Origin: Lachnospiraceae bacterium UBA7199
GTDB taxonomy: Bacteria; Bacillota; Clostridia; Lachnospirales; Lachnospiraceae
NCBI GenBank assembly: GCA_002490775.1
Contig: DKUR01000029.1
Location: 1 to 18,621 of the forward strand
DNA: 18,621 nucleotides
Reading direction: 5' to 3'
The notes below the pieces were generated by a model. That model did not search any database, had not been told where the DNA came from, and saw nothing but the letters and a program-made list of their open reading frames with translations. Position numbers and translations under genes: made by a program. Shown one piece after another: positions 1-8,121 of the stretch. Position 1 is the stretch's first letter; every line of letters begins with the position of its first letter.

Positions 1-1
1 G

Positions 2-559
2 AGTTCCTCAGGAAAGGATACCATATACAAGCATTTGCTGGAGTGGGATGTAGGAAATTTAAAGAAAGTGGTACTTTATACTACTCGTCCGATACGAAAC
101 GGGGAAGTAGAGGGGGAAGAGTACTATTTTATAGATGAGGCCGGATATAGAAAAATGGAGGCTGATGGCAAGATCATAGAGGCCCGCGTTTATCATACAT
201 ATCATGGTCTATGGCATTATTTTACAGTTGATGATGGAAAAATTGATTTAGAACATAATAATTATCTTGTGATTGGAACGATAGAGTCTTATTTAAAAAC
301 AGCCGAGTACTTTGGAAAAGAAAAAGTTATTCCAATTTTATTAGAACTTAATGATGGTATAAGATTAAAACGAGCGCTGGATCGTGAAATGCAGCAGGAA
401 TACCCAAGATATCAGGAAATGTGCAGGCGGTTTTTGGCAGACGAAGAGGACTTTTCAGAAGAAAAAATAAAACTAGCAGGTATAGAAAAAAGGTTTTCTA
501 ATGATAATCTTAGTAAATGCCTTGAAGAAATAAAATTGTATATTCTGGCAAATATATAA
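2..559 (+). CDS. Guanylate kinase-like P-loop kinase, 5'-truncated by window edge
   Basis: Guanylate kinase family proteins transfer phosphate from ATP to GMP in the cytoplasm. The frame is open from base 2, upstream of any start codon, and the visible protein begins with S-S-S-G-K-D-T, the end of a Walker A P-loop. So the gene starts outside the window and a TTG at 35 is not the start. The GMP-binding part is recognisable as Y-T-T-R-P-I-R, followed by G-E-E-Y-Y-F (GMP kinases have TTRxxRxGExxGxDYxF). About 185 residues are visible, close to a full family length of about 200. The SSSGKD loop and the C-terminal R-R-F-L-A-D stretch resemble the divergent homologue that precedes yaaR in Lachnospiraceae, so the true substrate may not be GMP. 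The yaaR gene follows 57 bp downstream in the same direction, suggesting one operon. Confidence 0.85.
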   Translation, partial: SSSGKDTIYKHLLEWDVGNLKKVVLYTTRPIRNGEVEGEEYYFIDEAGYRKMEADGKIIEARVYHTYHGLWHYFTVDDGKIDLEHNNYLVIGTIESYLKTAEYFGKEKVIPILLELNDGIRLKRALDREMQQEYPRYQEMCRRFLADEEDFSEEKIKLAGIEKRFSNDNLSKCLEEIKLYILANI

Positions 560-616
560 TTTAAAATGAAAAAAATAAATTTGACAGGTGCAGATTTATA
601 GAAAGGGGTGATCAGT

Positions 617-1057
617 ATGGATATAAAAGTTAATCAGGCAGCTTCCGTGGCTCAGCCGGAGGCAGCAGCACCGGTAAAGGAGTCTGATGGTACATTTAAA
701 TTTTCACTGATCAGTCATATTGAAGAAAGCGAACTACAGGCCAGATTAGGTGTTCTTATGGAGGAAATAACCATGCAGGGCGATAAGCTGGCAAAAAAAA
801 GGGATATAAAAGACATGCGGAAATACCGGGGACTGATCAAGGAATTCATGAACGAAATTATTAGCAGATCTCACTCTTTCAGCCGGGAAAATTTTCTGGA
901 CCGCAGAGGAAGGCACAGGGTTTATGGTATTATCCGGCTTGTGGACGAAAACTTAGATGAGTTAGCACAGGAATTAATGAAGGATGAGCAGGATCATCTT
1001 GCAATCCTTTCAAAGATAGGAGAAATCAGAGGATTGCTTTTAGATATTTTAACGTGA
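617..1057 (+). CDS. yaaR: YaaR family protein (DUF327)
   Basis: This is a 146-residue protein of the YaaR/DUF327 family. Its biochemical function is not established. It is nearly always found between a nucleotide kinase gene and holB in Firmicutes, as here. The sequence has a disordered N-terminus rich in Ala/Pro/Glu (about residues 1-25), then a charged all-helical body. That body includes a basic D-K-L-A-K-K-R-D region, a Y-R-x-L-I-K-E-F-M helix and a D-R-R-G-R-H-R patch, all typical of the family. I place the start at ATG 617 because AAAGGGG (602-608) sits 8 bp upstream. A GTG at 608 would overlap that ribosome binding site. No membrane segment or signal peptide is visible. Confidence 0.9.
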   Translation: MDIKVNQAASVAQPEAAAPVKESDGTFKFSLISHIEESELQARLGVLMEEITMQGDKLAKKRDIKDMRKYRGLIKEFMNEIISRSHSFSRENFLDRRGRHRVYGIIRLVDENLDELAQELMKDEQDHLAILSKIGEIRGLLLDILT

Positions 1058-1118
1058 AGGATATTAATTACAAAAGAGGGGTTCAGGCTGTGTATAAACA
1101 GCAGAAATGAGAGGGAAT

Positions 1119-2111
1119 ATGAGCAAGTTTGCTGATATTGTAGGGCAGGAACAGATAAAGGAACATTTAGAAAATGCGATTAAAATGAATAAAGTTTCGC
1201 ATGCTTATATTATTAATGGCGAGAGGAATGCCGGGAAGGAGTTTATTGCAAAAACATTTGCAATGGCACTCCAATGTGAAAACAGGCAGGAATTTGAGCC
1301 TTGCCAGGAATGTCATTCCTGTAGTCAGGTAAAGAGTGGAAATCATCCTGATGTTATTTTTATAACCCATGAAAAACCGGGTACAATTGGTGTAGATGAC
1401 ATCAGAGGCCAGGTGAATAATGATGTGGCAATTAAGCCTTACAGCGGTCCTAAAAAGATTTATATTATTAGTGAAGGAGAAAAAATGACTGTACAGGCGC
1501 AGAACGCCTTATTAAAGACATTAGAAGAACCTCCAGAGTATGCAGTTATATTAATACTTACCACAAATATGGAAACACTTTTGCCAACTATTTTAAGCAG
1601 ATGTGTGGTTCTTAATATGAAACCGGTCAGGAATGATCAGATCAAAAAGTTTCTTATGGAAAGCATGGAAATTCCTGATTATAAGGCGGATATCTGCGTG
1701 GCATTTGCAAGGGGAAATGTGGGAAAGGCAAGGCTCCTGGCAAAAAGCGAAGAATTTGACAAGGTAAAGGAAGAAGCAGTTACTTTATTAAAATACATTG
1801 GCGAAATGGAATTGAATGAAGTTGTTGCTGCGATTAAAAAAATTAATGAATTTAAATTTGATGTAAATGATTATTTAGATATTCTTTCGATCTGGTATCG
1901 CGACGTATTATTGTTTAAGGCAACCCATGATGCAAACAACTTGATTTTCAGAGAAGAAATACAGTATATTAGAAAGGTAGCTGATAAAAGTACGTATGAG
2001 GGCATAGAGAGGATTATAGATGCATTGGAAAAATCAAAACAAAGGTTAAATGCCAATGTAAATTTTGATCTGACAATTGAACTTTTACTGCTTACGATTA
2101 AAGAGAACTAA
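1119..2111 (+). CDS. holB: DNA polymerase III subunit delta' (clamp loader)
   Basis: Delta' is the fixed subunit of the clamp-loader complex that opens the beta sliding clamp during chromosome replication. The 330-residue product has the AAA+ start F-A-D-I-V-G-Q-E. It has a degenerate Walker A N-G-E-R-N-A-G-K (33-40), as expected for a subunit that does not hydrolyse ATP. A zinc module has Cys53, Cys62, Cys65 and Cys68. The conserved helix L-L-K-T-L-E-E-P-P (131-139) is present, and S-R-C (160-162) carries the arginine finger. A helical C-terminal collar follows. I chose ATG 1119 because GAGAGGG lies just upstream and family members begin close to this Met-Ser-Lys-Phe. An in-frame ATG at 1107 would add four residues but has no clear ribosome binding site. 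The gene lies 17 bp before ricT. Confidence 0.95.
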   Translation: MSKFADIVGQEQIKEHLENAIKMNKVSHAYIINGERNAGKEFIAKTFAMALQCENRQEFEPCQECHSCSQVKSGNHPDVIFITHEKPGTIGVDDIRGQVNNDVAIKPYSGPKKIYIISEGEKMTVQAQNALLKTLEEPPEYAVILILTTNMETLLPTILSRCVVLNMKPVRNDQIKKFLMESMEIPDYKADICVAFARGNVGKARLLAKSEEFDKVKEEAVTLLKYIGEMELNEVVAAIKKINEFKFDVNDYLDILSIWYRDVLLFKATHDANNLIFREEIQYIRKVADKSTYEGIERIIDALEKSKQRLNANVNFDLTIELLLLTIKEN

Positions 2112-2128
2112 GTGAGGTTTATAAATTA

Positions 2129-3037
2129 ATGATTAATGTAATAGGAGTACGATTCAGAACTGCCGGAAAAATTTATTTTTTTGATCCTGGAAAATTAAAT
2201 ATAAAACGAGGTGATCATGTAATTGTAGAAACTGCCAGAGGAATTGAATATGGTACTGTGGTAAGTGATCCTAAAGAAGTTGAAGAAGACAAGGTAATAC
2301 AGCCATTAAAACCTGTACTTCGCATTGCTACGGAAAGGGATGATGAGCAGGAGGCAGGAAATAAAGTAAAGGAAAAAGAAGCCTTTAAAATATGTCTTGA
2401 GAAGATTCGTAAACATGGCTTGGAGATGAAGCTGATTGATGCAGAGTATACTTTTGATAATAACAAAGTTCTCTTTTATTTTACTGCAGACGGACGTATT
2501 GATTTTAGAGAGCTGGTAAAGGACTTGGCCTCTGTCTTTAAAACCAGAATTGAATTGCGCCAGATTGGTGTTAGAGACGAGACGAAGATATTAGGTGGAA
2601 TTGGCATTTGCGGAAGGGAGTTATGCTGTCACAGACATTTGTCAGAATTTGTTCCGGTTTCCATTAAAATGGCAAAGGAACAAAATTTATCTTTAAATCC
2701 TACAAAGATTTCCGGTGTATGTGGCAGATTGATGTGCTGCCTTAAGCATGAAGAAGAAACTTATGAAGAGTTAAACAAAAAACTTCCCAATGTAGATGAT
2801 CATGTGACTACGGAAGATGGTTTAAAGGGCGTTGTCCATAGCGTAAATGTTCTTCGCCAATTAGTGAAAGTAATTGTAGATGTAGGTGATGAGAAGGAAA
2901 TTCAGGAATATCGTGTGGATCAACTTAGGTTTAAACGTAAGCATAAACACAATAAAGTGGATGTGCAGGATGAAGAGCTTAAAGCATTAGAAAAGCTTGA
3001 AAAAGAAGAATTAAAATCAAAATTGGACGATAATTAA
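2129..3037 (+). CDS. ricT: RicT / YaaT, PSP1-domain regulatory iron-sulfur protein
   Basis: RicT (YaaT) belongs to the PSP1 C-terminal domain family. In Bacillus subtilis it joins RicA and RicF in a complex that carries [4Fe-4S] clusters, helps RNase Y mature mRNAs, and promotes sporulation, competence and biofilm formation. The 302-residue protein starts with the family motif M-I-N-V-I-G-V-R-F-R. The PSP1 core contains G-G-I-G-I-C-G-R-E-L-C-C and G-V-C-G-R-L-M-C-C, giving cysteines 161, 166, 167, 198, 203 and 204, the expected cluster ligands. The C-terminus is a highly charged Lys/Glu tail. The start ATG has a GTGAGG ribosome binding site about 11 bp upstream. No ricA, ricF or yabA is seen nearby; in B. 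subtilis yabA sits between yaaT and trmN6, but here trmN6 follows directly. Confidence 0.93.
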   Translation: MINVIGVRFRTAGKIYFFDPGKLNIKRGDHVIVETARGIEYGTVVSDPKEVEEDKVIQPLKPVLRIATERDDEQEAGNKVKEKEAFKICLEKIRKHGLEMKLIDAEYTFDNNKVLFYFTADGRIDFRELVKDLASVFKTRIELRQIGVRDETKILGGIGICGRELCCHRHLSEFVPVSIKMAKEQNLSLNPTKISGVCGRLMCCLKHEEETYEELNKKLPNVDDHVTTEDGLKGVVHSVNVLRQLVKVIVDVGDEKEIQEYRVDQLRFKRKHKHNKVDVQDEELKALEKLEKEELKSKLDDN

Positions 3038-3084
3038 TATTTGCAAATTGTTTAAGAATTGGAAAGGTTTTTTGGTAGAAGGGA

Positions 3085-3840
3085 ATGTGTGATTTTTCTG
3101 ATGAAGAAGTTTTCTTAAAGGCAAATGAAAGAATTGATGACTTGCAGAGAAATCATTACAAGATCATTCAAAACCCTGGCAGGTTTTGTTTTGGAATGGA
3201 TGCGGTGCTTTTGTCCGGTTTTGCAAGAGCCAGACAAGGAGATCGGGTTATAGATTTAGGCACGGGGACAGGAATTATTCCAATTCTTATGGAAGCCAAA
3301 ACCAAAGCAGAAAAATTTACCGGATTGGAAATTCAGCCGGATAGTGCAGATATGGCGCGGCGTAGTGTAAGGATGAACGGGCTTGAGAAAAAAATAGAAA
3401 TTATAACAGGTGATATCAAGGAAGCAGAGAGTCTCTTTGGCGCTGCTTCTTTTGATGTTGTAACCAGTAACCCTCCCTATATGACAGAGCATCATGGGCT
3501 TACCAATCCAGAAGCACCTAAAGCAATTGCCAGGCATGAAATATTATGTACCTTAGAAGATGTGATCAGTCAAAGCAGCAGACTTCTTAAACCAGGAGGA
3601 AATTTATTTATGGTACACAGACCTTTCAGACTGGTGGATATTTTTGTTTTATTAAGGGAATATAAGCTGGAGCCAAAAAGATTGAAACTGGTTTATCCTT
3701 TTGCAGACAAAGAGCCTAATATGGTTTTGATAGAGGCAAACAGGGGCGGGCGTGCCAGAATGACGGTAGAAAAGCCACTAATCGTCTATAAAGAGCAAGG
3801 AGTTTATACAGAGGAAATATATGATATCTATGGATATTAA
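3085..3840 (+). CDS. trmN6: tRNA1(Val) (adenine(37)-N6)-methyltransferase
   Basis: This SAM-dependent enzyme methylates N6 of adenine 37 in tRNA1(Val), next to the anticodon. The 251-residue protein has a short basic N-terminus with the family stretch F-C-F-G-M-D-A-V-L-L. It then shows motif I of class I methyltransferases, D-L-G-T-G-T-G (57-63), an acidic L-E-I-Q at the SAM ribose position (81-84), and the N6-adenine catalytic motif N-P-P-Y (129-132). K-P-G-G-N-L-F follows. Length and order match the YfiC/YabB family. The only in-frame ATG after the upstream stop is 3085; the purine-rich AGAAGGG is almost adjacent, so initiation may be inefficient or aided by translation from ricT. It lies between ricT and rsmI, as in the B. 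subtilis yaaT-yabB-rsmI order. Confidence 0.92.
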   Translation: MCDFSDEEVFLKANERIDDLQRNHYKIIQNPGRFCFGMDAVLLSGFARARQGDRVIDLGTGTGIIPILMEAKTKAEKFTGLEIQPDSADMARRSVRMNGLEKKIEIITGDIKEAESLFGAASFDVVTSNPPYMTEHHGLTNPEAPKAIARHEILCTLEDVISQSSRLLKPGGNLFMVHRPFRLVDIFVLLREYKLEPKRLKLVYPFADKEPNMVLIEANRGGRARMTVEKPLIVYKEQGVYTEEIYDIYGY

Positions 3841-3854
3841 GAGGATCAGATCAG

Positions 3855-4691
3855 ATGACAGGAACGTTATTTTTATGTGCTACTCCAATTGGAAATTTAA
3901 ATGATATGACACCCCGGGTTGTGGATACCCTTAGGGAAGCGGACATAATTGCGGCGGAGGATACCAGAAATAGTATTAAGCTGCTTAATTATTTTGAGAT
4001 CAGGACGCCTATGACCAGCTATCACGAATATAATAAAGTAGAAAAAGCAGATCAGATCATATCCTGGATGCAGACAGGAAAAAATATTGCTTTGATTACG
4101 GACGCTGGTACACCGGCAATATCTGATCCGGGGGAGGTTTTGGTAAAAAAGTGTTTAGAAGCAGGAATACCAGTGACATCTCTTCCGGGATGTTGTGCAT
4201 GTATTACCGCATTGACGCTTTCAGGTCTTTCTACCAGAAGATTTTGTTTTGAAGGATTTCTGCCTACAGACAAAAAGGAAAAAAAATTTGTTTTGGAGGA
4301 ACTTCAAAAGGAAACCCGTACCATTATTTTGTATGAAGCGCCTCATCATTTAAAACGTACATTGTCAGAGCTATATGGAATACTTGGAGAAAGGCACATT
4401 ACTTTATGCAGAGAATTGACAAAACGTTTTGAAACTGTTTTTCCTACAACCTTAAATGGCGCAATTAAGTTTTATGAAGAAAATGAGCCTAAGGGGGAGT
4501 ATGTTTTGGTGATAGAAGGGCTTGACCGGAACCGGGTAGAGAAAGACAGGCGGAAAGAGTGGGAAAAATTATCTGTCAATGAACATATGAAGTTTTATGA
4601 AGACCAAGGAATAGATCATAAGGAAGCTATGAAAAAGGTAGCAGCAGACAGAGGCGTTAGTAAAAGAGATATTTATCAGGCATTATTATAG
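3855..4691 (+). CDS. rsmI: 16S rRNA (cytidine(1402)-2'-O)-methyltransferase RsmI
   Basis: RsmI adds the 2'-O-methyl group to cytidine 1402 in the 16S rRNA decoding centre, using SAM. It belongs to the tetrapyrrole methylase fold. The 278-residue protein shows all family signatures: T-P-I-G-N-L (10-15), A-E-D-T-R (34-38), D-A-G-T-P-A-I-S-D-P-G (83-93), and S-L-P-G followed by T-A-L-x-L-S-G-L (109-126). The conserved F-E-G-F-L-P and the Y-E-A-P-H-H segment come next. The C-terminal helical domain ends in a K-R-D-I-Y-Q-A-L-L motif typical of the family. The loop reads S-L-P-G-C-C-A-C, more cysteine-rich than the more usual P-G-A-C-A. It starts 14 bp after trmN6, consistent with co-transcription. 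Confidence 0.95.
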   Translation: MTGTLFLCATPIGNLNDMTPRVVDTLREADIIAAEDTRNSIKLLNYFEIRTPMTSYHEYNKVEKADQIISWMQTGKNIALITDAGTPAISDPGEVLVKKCLEAGIPVTSLPGCCACITALTLSGLSTRRFCFEGFLPTDKKEKKFVLEELQKETRTIILYEAPHHLKRTLSELYGILGERHITLCRELTKRFETVFPTTLNGAIKFYEENEPKGEYVLVIEGLDRNRVEKDRRKEWEKLSVNEHMKFYEDQGIDHKEAMKKVAADRGVSKRDIYQALL

Positions 4692-4700
4692 AATTGTATT

Positions 4701-5654
4701 ATGAGAAAAAATAAAAGAAGAGAACTGACAAAAAAATATAAGATTGTTTTTATAACCTTTCTGTCATTGTTTATATTATGCTTTTTGTGCAATATTTGGA
4801 GATTTGACAGTGGAAGCATAAGCCGTGAAACAAGTATAGAGATATCAGATAATCTTTTAGAAGAGATACCTGAATTTTTTGGTGAACCATATATTATTCT
4901 CAATGAAAACAATCCTGGTTTTACCTCAAAAGAAAAAGAAAGCAGGGAGGCATTTGAATTTTATAGTGATTTGGATGCGCTTGGACGCTGTGGCACAGCA
5001 TATGCGAACATATGTAAGGAGCTAATGCCTACGCAGGAAAGGGAGGCTATCGGCCATATAAAGCCTTCCGGATGGCAGTTGATTAAATATGATGGCATTG
5101 ATGGATATTATCTCTATAACAGATGTCATTTAATTGGTTTTCAACTGGCTGGAGAAAATGCAAATGAAAAAAATCTGATAACAGGCACAAGATACATGAA
5201 TGTATCAGGAATGCTGCCATTTGAAAATCTGGTAGCTGATTACGTCAGAAGAACGAGTAATCACGTGCTGTATCGCGTGACGCCAGTTTATCATGAAAAT
5301 GATCTGGTGGCAGCAGGCGTTCAAATGGAGGCATATTCGGTGGAAGATAACGGCGCCGGAATATGTTTTCATGTATTTGTATATAATTGCCAGCCTGGAA
5401 TAGGTATTAATTATGCTACGGGAGATAGCTGGCTTCTAGAAGAGGATATGTCTTTTTATGATAAAGAGACAGGAATTCTTTTAGAAAAGATTGGTGAACA
5501 AAAATATATTTTAAATACTAATACAAAAAAGTTTCACTTGCCTATATGTGAAAATGTAAATGATATGAAAGAGAAAAATAAAAAAGAAGTAATCTGCAGC
5601 AGGGAAGAATTGATTGAAGATGGATATCAGCCATGTCAAAGGTGTAATCCGTAA
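4701..5654 (+). CDS. Membrane-anchored DNA/RNA non-specific endonuclease with C-terminal Cys-rich domain
   Basis: This looks like a secreted or surface-anchored nuclease of the DNA/RNA non-specific endonuclease family (NUC/EndA-like, beta-beta-alpha metal fold). Such enzymes degrade extracellular nucleic acid. The 317-residue protein has a basic N-terminus and one hydrophobic helix (about residues 14-32), fitting a signal anchor. The nuclease domain spans about 88-245. Its catalytic motif reads N-R-C-H-L-I-G (140-146), with His143 as the likely general base, where DRGHL is classical. The downstream segment N-L-I-T-G-T-R-Y-M-N holds the metal-binding Asn. The C-terminus (about 269-317) has Y-I-L-N-T-x-T-x-x-F-H followed by Cys283, Cys299, Cys312 and Cys315, like a small Ada-type metal-binding module. 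It starts 9 bp after rsmI without a clear ribosome binding site, so coupled translation is possible. Confidence 0.85.
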   Translation: MRKNKRRELTKKYKIVFITFLSLFILCFLCNIWRFDSGSISRETSIEISDNLLEEIPEFFGEPYIILNENNPGFTSKEKESREAFEFYSDLDALGRCGTAYANICKELMPTQEREAIGHIKPSGWQLIKYDGIDGYYLYNRCHLIGFQLAGENANEKNLITGTRYMNVSGMLPFENLVADYVRRTSNHVLYRVTPVYHENDLVAAGVQMEAYSVEDNGAGICFHVFVYNCQPGIGINYATGDSWLLEEDMSFYDKETGILLEKIGEQKYILNTNTKKFHLPICENVNDMKEKNKKEVICSREELIEDGYQPCQRCNP

Positions 5655-5735
5655 CGGACAAATGACGTAAGCCAGATAAGAGATAAGTCGGCGGTGAAAA
5701 TTAACCTTAATTTGATTTAAGTAGAGGACAAGGCT

Positions 5736-7019
5736 ATGACAGGAAGGAACTTGCGAAAAATAGGTATCGTAATTTTGGTTTTGGCGGTGTTTGCCTGTTT
5801 TTGTGGGTGTGGAAAAAAGAATCAGGCGGATAGTTATGAACAGACACTATCAGAAGATGTGCAGAGTGAAAAAATTGGAGAAGAAGCCATTAAAACCAAC
5901 AGAGATAAAGTTGAAGATTTAGAGCAGGTGAAAGAAGAGTTAGAAGTAGTTGCACGTCCTAAAGTAAAAGGAATTTTTGTAACTGGTCCTATGGCTGGAA
6001 CCTCCAATATGGAGCAGTTAATTGAACTTGTGGATGAAACAGAGCTGAATGCTATTGTTATGGATATAAAAAATGATGAGGGCAGGATCACCTATGATAT
6101 GCAGATTCCTGCAGTACAGGAAATAGGAGCCGGCATTCGTTATATACAGGATATGGAAGCTTTGATAGAGGAATGTAAGGAAAAAAATATTTATCTAATT
6201 GCAAGAATTGTGGCATTTAAAGATCCTTTTCTTGTCAAATTAAAGCCAGAGTGGTGTATTCATAATAAGGATGGCAGTATCTTTCAGGATAAAGATGGGC
6301 TTGCATGGCTCAATCCGTATGAACCTCAGGTATGGGACTACTTGCTGGATATTGCAGAAGAAGCTCTCAGGATAGGATTTGATGAGGTGCAGTTTGATTA
6401 TATTCGTTTTTCCACAGATGGAGGTATGGAAAAGGTAGATTTTGGGCAGCCAGGAGAGGAAAAAAACAGAGAAGAAATTATAGGGGATTTTGTAAAATAT
6501 GCTGCGGAAAGAGTGCATGAGACAGGGGGCGCTATTTCAGCAGATGTTTACGGGATGGTTATTGATAGTAGAGTAGATCAGGAAATTGTAGGGCAGAATT
6601 ATGTAGAAATGTCCCATTATCTGGATTATATCAGCCCTATGGTTTATCCTTCCCATTATGGGCCCTATAATTATGATATTCCAGTGCCGGATGCAGAACC
6701 ATATAAACTGGTGCTAAAAGCATTGCAGGCTTCTAAAAAGGCGTTAGCAGGAGTTTTAACGGAAACTATTTCAGGTAATGAGGGATTAGAATATAGCGCG
6801 GAAGAGATAGCAGCACTTGTGCCAATGGAAGGAATTCGGGTACAAGTCAGGCCGTGGCTGCAGGATTTTACTGCTACTTGGGTAAAAGGGCATATTAACT
6901 ATGGACCAGAGGAAATACGTGCACAGATTCAGGCTGTTTATGACGCTGGATATGAGGAGTGGATTTTGTGGAATGCATCCAACCATTATACAGAAGATGG
7001 ATTGCTTAAAGAGAATTAG
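5736..7019 (+). CDS. Lipoprotein with DUF4015 putative glycoside hydrolase domain
   Basis: This 427-residue protein is probably an exported lipoprotein. Residues 6-25 form a hydrophobic signal peptide ending in A-C-F-C-G-C, so lipidation at one of Cys21-Cys25 is likely. A charged linker follows to about residue 75. The rest is the putative glycosyl hydrolase domain (DUF4015, PF13200), a TIM-barrel-like family of unproven substrate. Seen motifs are K-G-I-F-V-T-G, A-I-V-M-D-I-K-N-D-E-G, Y-L-I-A-R-I-V, W-L-N-P-Y, F-D-E-V-Q-F-D-Y-I-R-F, A-D-V-Y-G-M, Y-I-S-P-M-V-Y-P-S-H-Y and W-I-L-W-N. The D-Y-I-R-F aspartate and nearby acidic residues are candidate catalytic groups. The start ATG 5736 follows an AGAGGA/AAGG purine run. 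A role on cell-wall or spore polysaccharide is only inference, from its place before spmA. Confidence 0.85.
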   Translation: MTGRNLRKIGIVILVLAVFACFCGCGKKNQADSYEQTLSEDVQSEKIGEEAIKTNRDKVEDLEQVKEELEVVARPKVKGIFVTGPMAGTSNMEQLIELVDETELNAIVMDIKNDEGRITYDMQIPAVQEIGAGIRYIQDMEALIEECKEKNIYLIARIVAFKDPFLVKLKPEWCIHNKDGSIFQDKDGLAWLNPYEPQVWDYLLDIAEEALRIGFDEVQFDYIRFSTDGGMEKVDFGQPGEEKNREEIIGDFVKYAAERVHETGGAISADVYGMVIDSRVDQEIVGQNYVEMSHYLDYISPMVYPSHYGPYNYDIPVPDAEPYKLVLKALQASKKALAGVLTETISGNEGLEYSAEEIAALVPMEGIRVQVRPWLQDFTATWVKGHINYGPEEIRAQIQAVYDAGYEEWILWNASNHYTEDGLLKEN

Positions 7020-7132
7020 CATGTGGCCTTATGTAGGATTAGAAAGATTAAGAGGTGAAAAATAAGAGGGATTTATATAAATAATTCTGATAGCAATTAC
7101 ATATGATGCTAAAAAGAAAAAAGGAATCAGAG

Positions 7133-7750
7133 ATGCTAAATTATATATGGGCGGCAATGATCATTTTGGGCGTTATTTTTGGAGCTATAAATGGGAACAT
7201 GAAGGAGGTCACAGAAGCAGCACTGGACAGCGCAGGCGAAGCAGTATCACTCTGTATTGCAATGGCCGGGGTTATGGCGCTTTGGGTTGGACTTATGGAG
7301 GTGGCCGAAAAATCGGGGCTGATATTAAAACTGACCTGTAAGCTGTCTCCTTTTATCAGCTTTATGTTTCCAAATCTGCCCAAGCAGCATAAGGCCAGGG
7401 ATTTTATTTCCATGAATATTATTGCTAATGTACTGGGATTGGGCTGGGCCTGCACGCCAGCGGGATTAAAAGCCATGGAAGAACTGGCGAAGCTGGAGGA
7501 GGAGCGAGGGAATCCGGCATACAGCGGAAATGGTGGAAGGGAACGGATTGCCAGTAACGAGATGTGTACGTTTTTGATATTGAATATTTCATCATTACAG
7601 TTGATACCGGTTAATATGATTGCTTACAGGCAGCAGTACGGGAGCGTAAATCCGGCGGGAATTATTGCACCGGCGATTGTGGCAACGTTTATTAGTACGA
7701 TGGTGGCGGTGGTGTATTGTAAGGTGAGGGATAGAGAGCGGAGGGTGTGA
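7133..7750 (+). CDS. spmA: Spore maturation protein A (intact copy)
   Basis: SpmA is a membrane protein of the nucleoside recognition (Gate) family. With SpmB it helps dehydrate the spore core, so loss lowers spore heat resistance. The 205-residue product starts M-L-N-Y-I-W-A-A-M-I, has hydrophobic helices around residues 5-20, 38-57, 93-112, 144-163 and 175-196, and carries the family motif G-W-A-C-T-P-A-G-L-K-A-M-E-E-L (104-118). ATG 7133 is preferred because AAGGAA lies 6 bp upstream; an ATG at 7103 would add ten basic residues. The 3' half from about residue 108 recurs as diverged fragments near 17454 and 18213. The linker between A-Y and R-I-A-S-N-E-M is short here. The copy lacks the strong terminator found after the 18.2-kb fragment, suggesting that its 3' end arrived with the island. 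No spmB follows. Confidence 0.92.
   Translation: MLNYIWAAMIILGVIFGAINGNMKEVTEAALDSAGEAVSLCIAMAGVMALWVGLMEVAEKSGLILKLTCKLSPFISFMFPNLPKQHKARDFISMNIIANVLGLGWACTPAGLKAMEELAKLEEERGNPAYSGNGGRERIASNEMCTFLILNISSLQLIPVNMIAYRQQYGSVNPAGIIAPAIVATFISTMVAVVYCKVRDRERRV
7463..7510 (+). repeat. Putative attachment-site repeat, copy 1 (inside intact spmA)
   Basis: This codes for G-L-K-A-M-E-E-L-A-K-L-E-E-E in intact spmA. The same segment recurs, diverged, near 17463 (F-K-A-M-E-E-L-A-K-L-E) and 18225 (G-L-K-A-M-E-E-L-A-R-L-E-E-E). In both later copies similarity to spmA starts within a few codons of this point and is absent upstream. That is the pattern left by an element that recombines into a gene and supplies a replacement 3' end. 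Which bases form the crossover core cannot be fixed by eye. Confidence 0.5.
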
Positions 7751-7941
7751 GACTTTTCTATTTTTATATTTGGGTAAAATGCTAATTGCTTTTGCTCGAT
7801 AATTTTGGTAATATTAAACAAAGAATCTGTATAATAAGAAAAATGCTTCTATTTTTATTTCAGGAATGCGTGGATACAGATATTTAATATAGGGTGAAAA
7901 AATGGAGCCGCGAGGAGATAGAATTTAAGTCATATTAAAGA

Positions 7942-7978
7942 TTGGTCGTATTAACTGAAAGCATTATAGTATTATAAT
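7942..7978 (+). promoter_or_regulatory. Candidate sigma-A-type promoter(s)
   Basis: Two overlapping promoter-like arrangements are visible. One is TTGGTC (7942-7947), a 17-bp spacer, then TATAGT (7965-7970). The other is TTAACT (7951-7956), a 16-bp spacer, then a perfect TATAAT (7973-7978). A GGAGG ribosome binding site and a short ORF follow within 35 bp, which supports a real transcription unit. The 190 bases before this (7751-7941) are AT-rich and show no gene. Confidence 0.4.
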
Positions 7979-8007
7979 CTTAGCCATGTTTTGGAGGTAA
8001 TTGCAAC

Positions 8008-8121
8008 TTGGCGAAAACTAAATATCATGAAAAAATTATACATAGATGTATATCTGAAGGGGGATTAAACCATAAAAATGCTGGATTTTTGACATCTTCC
8101 TTATTACAAAACAGTGTATAA
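8008..8121 (+). CDS. Small ORF, 37 residues, unrecognised
   Basis: I do not recognise this protein. It is a short ORF with a TTG start at 8008 and a GGAGG ribosome binding site at 7993-7997 (10-bp spacing). It reads M-A-K-T-K-Y-H-E-K-I-I-H-R-C-I and ends ...L-T-S-S-L-L-Q-N-S-V. It is basic and His-rich, with no hydrophobic segment. It sits between a promoter-like sequence (7942-7978) and a 14-bp inverted repeat that overlaps its stop codon, so promoter, binding site, ORF and hairpin form a compact unit. It may be a genuine small gene, a leader peptide, or the 5' remnant of a longer gene cut by the following insertion sequence. The evidence is positional only. Confidence 0.3.
   Translation: MAKTKYHEKIIHRCISEGGLNHKNAGFLTSSLLQNSV

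Noticed and set aside
581..609. TTGACA consensus -35 box upstream of yaaR
   Set aside because: At normal spacing the -10 position falls in the ribosome binding site, with no -10-like sequence; it is probably chance.
7020..7132. Sporulation sigma-factor promoter before spmA
   Set aside because: TGAAAA and CATATGAT fragments are present but not at correct spacing for sigma-E, -F or -G promoters.
7147..7476. ORFs overlapping spmA in other frames on both strands
   Set aside because: The SpmA frame matches its family over the full length; the others are shadows.
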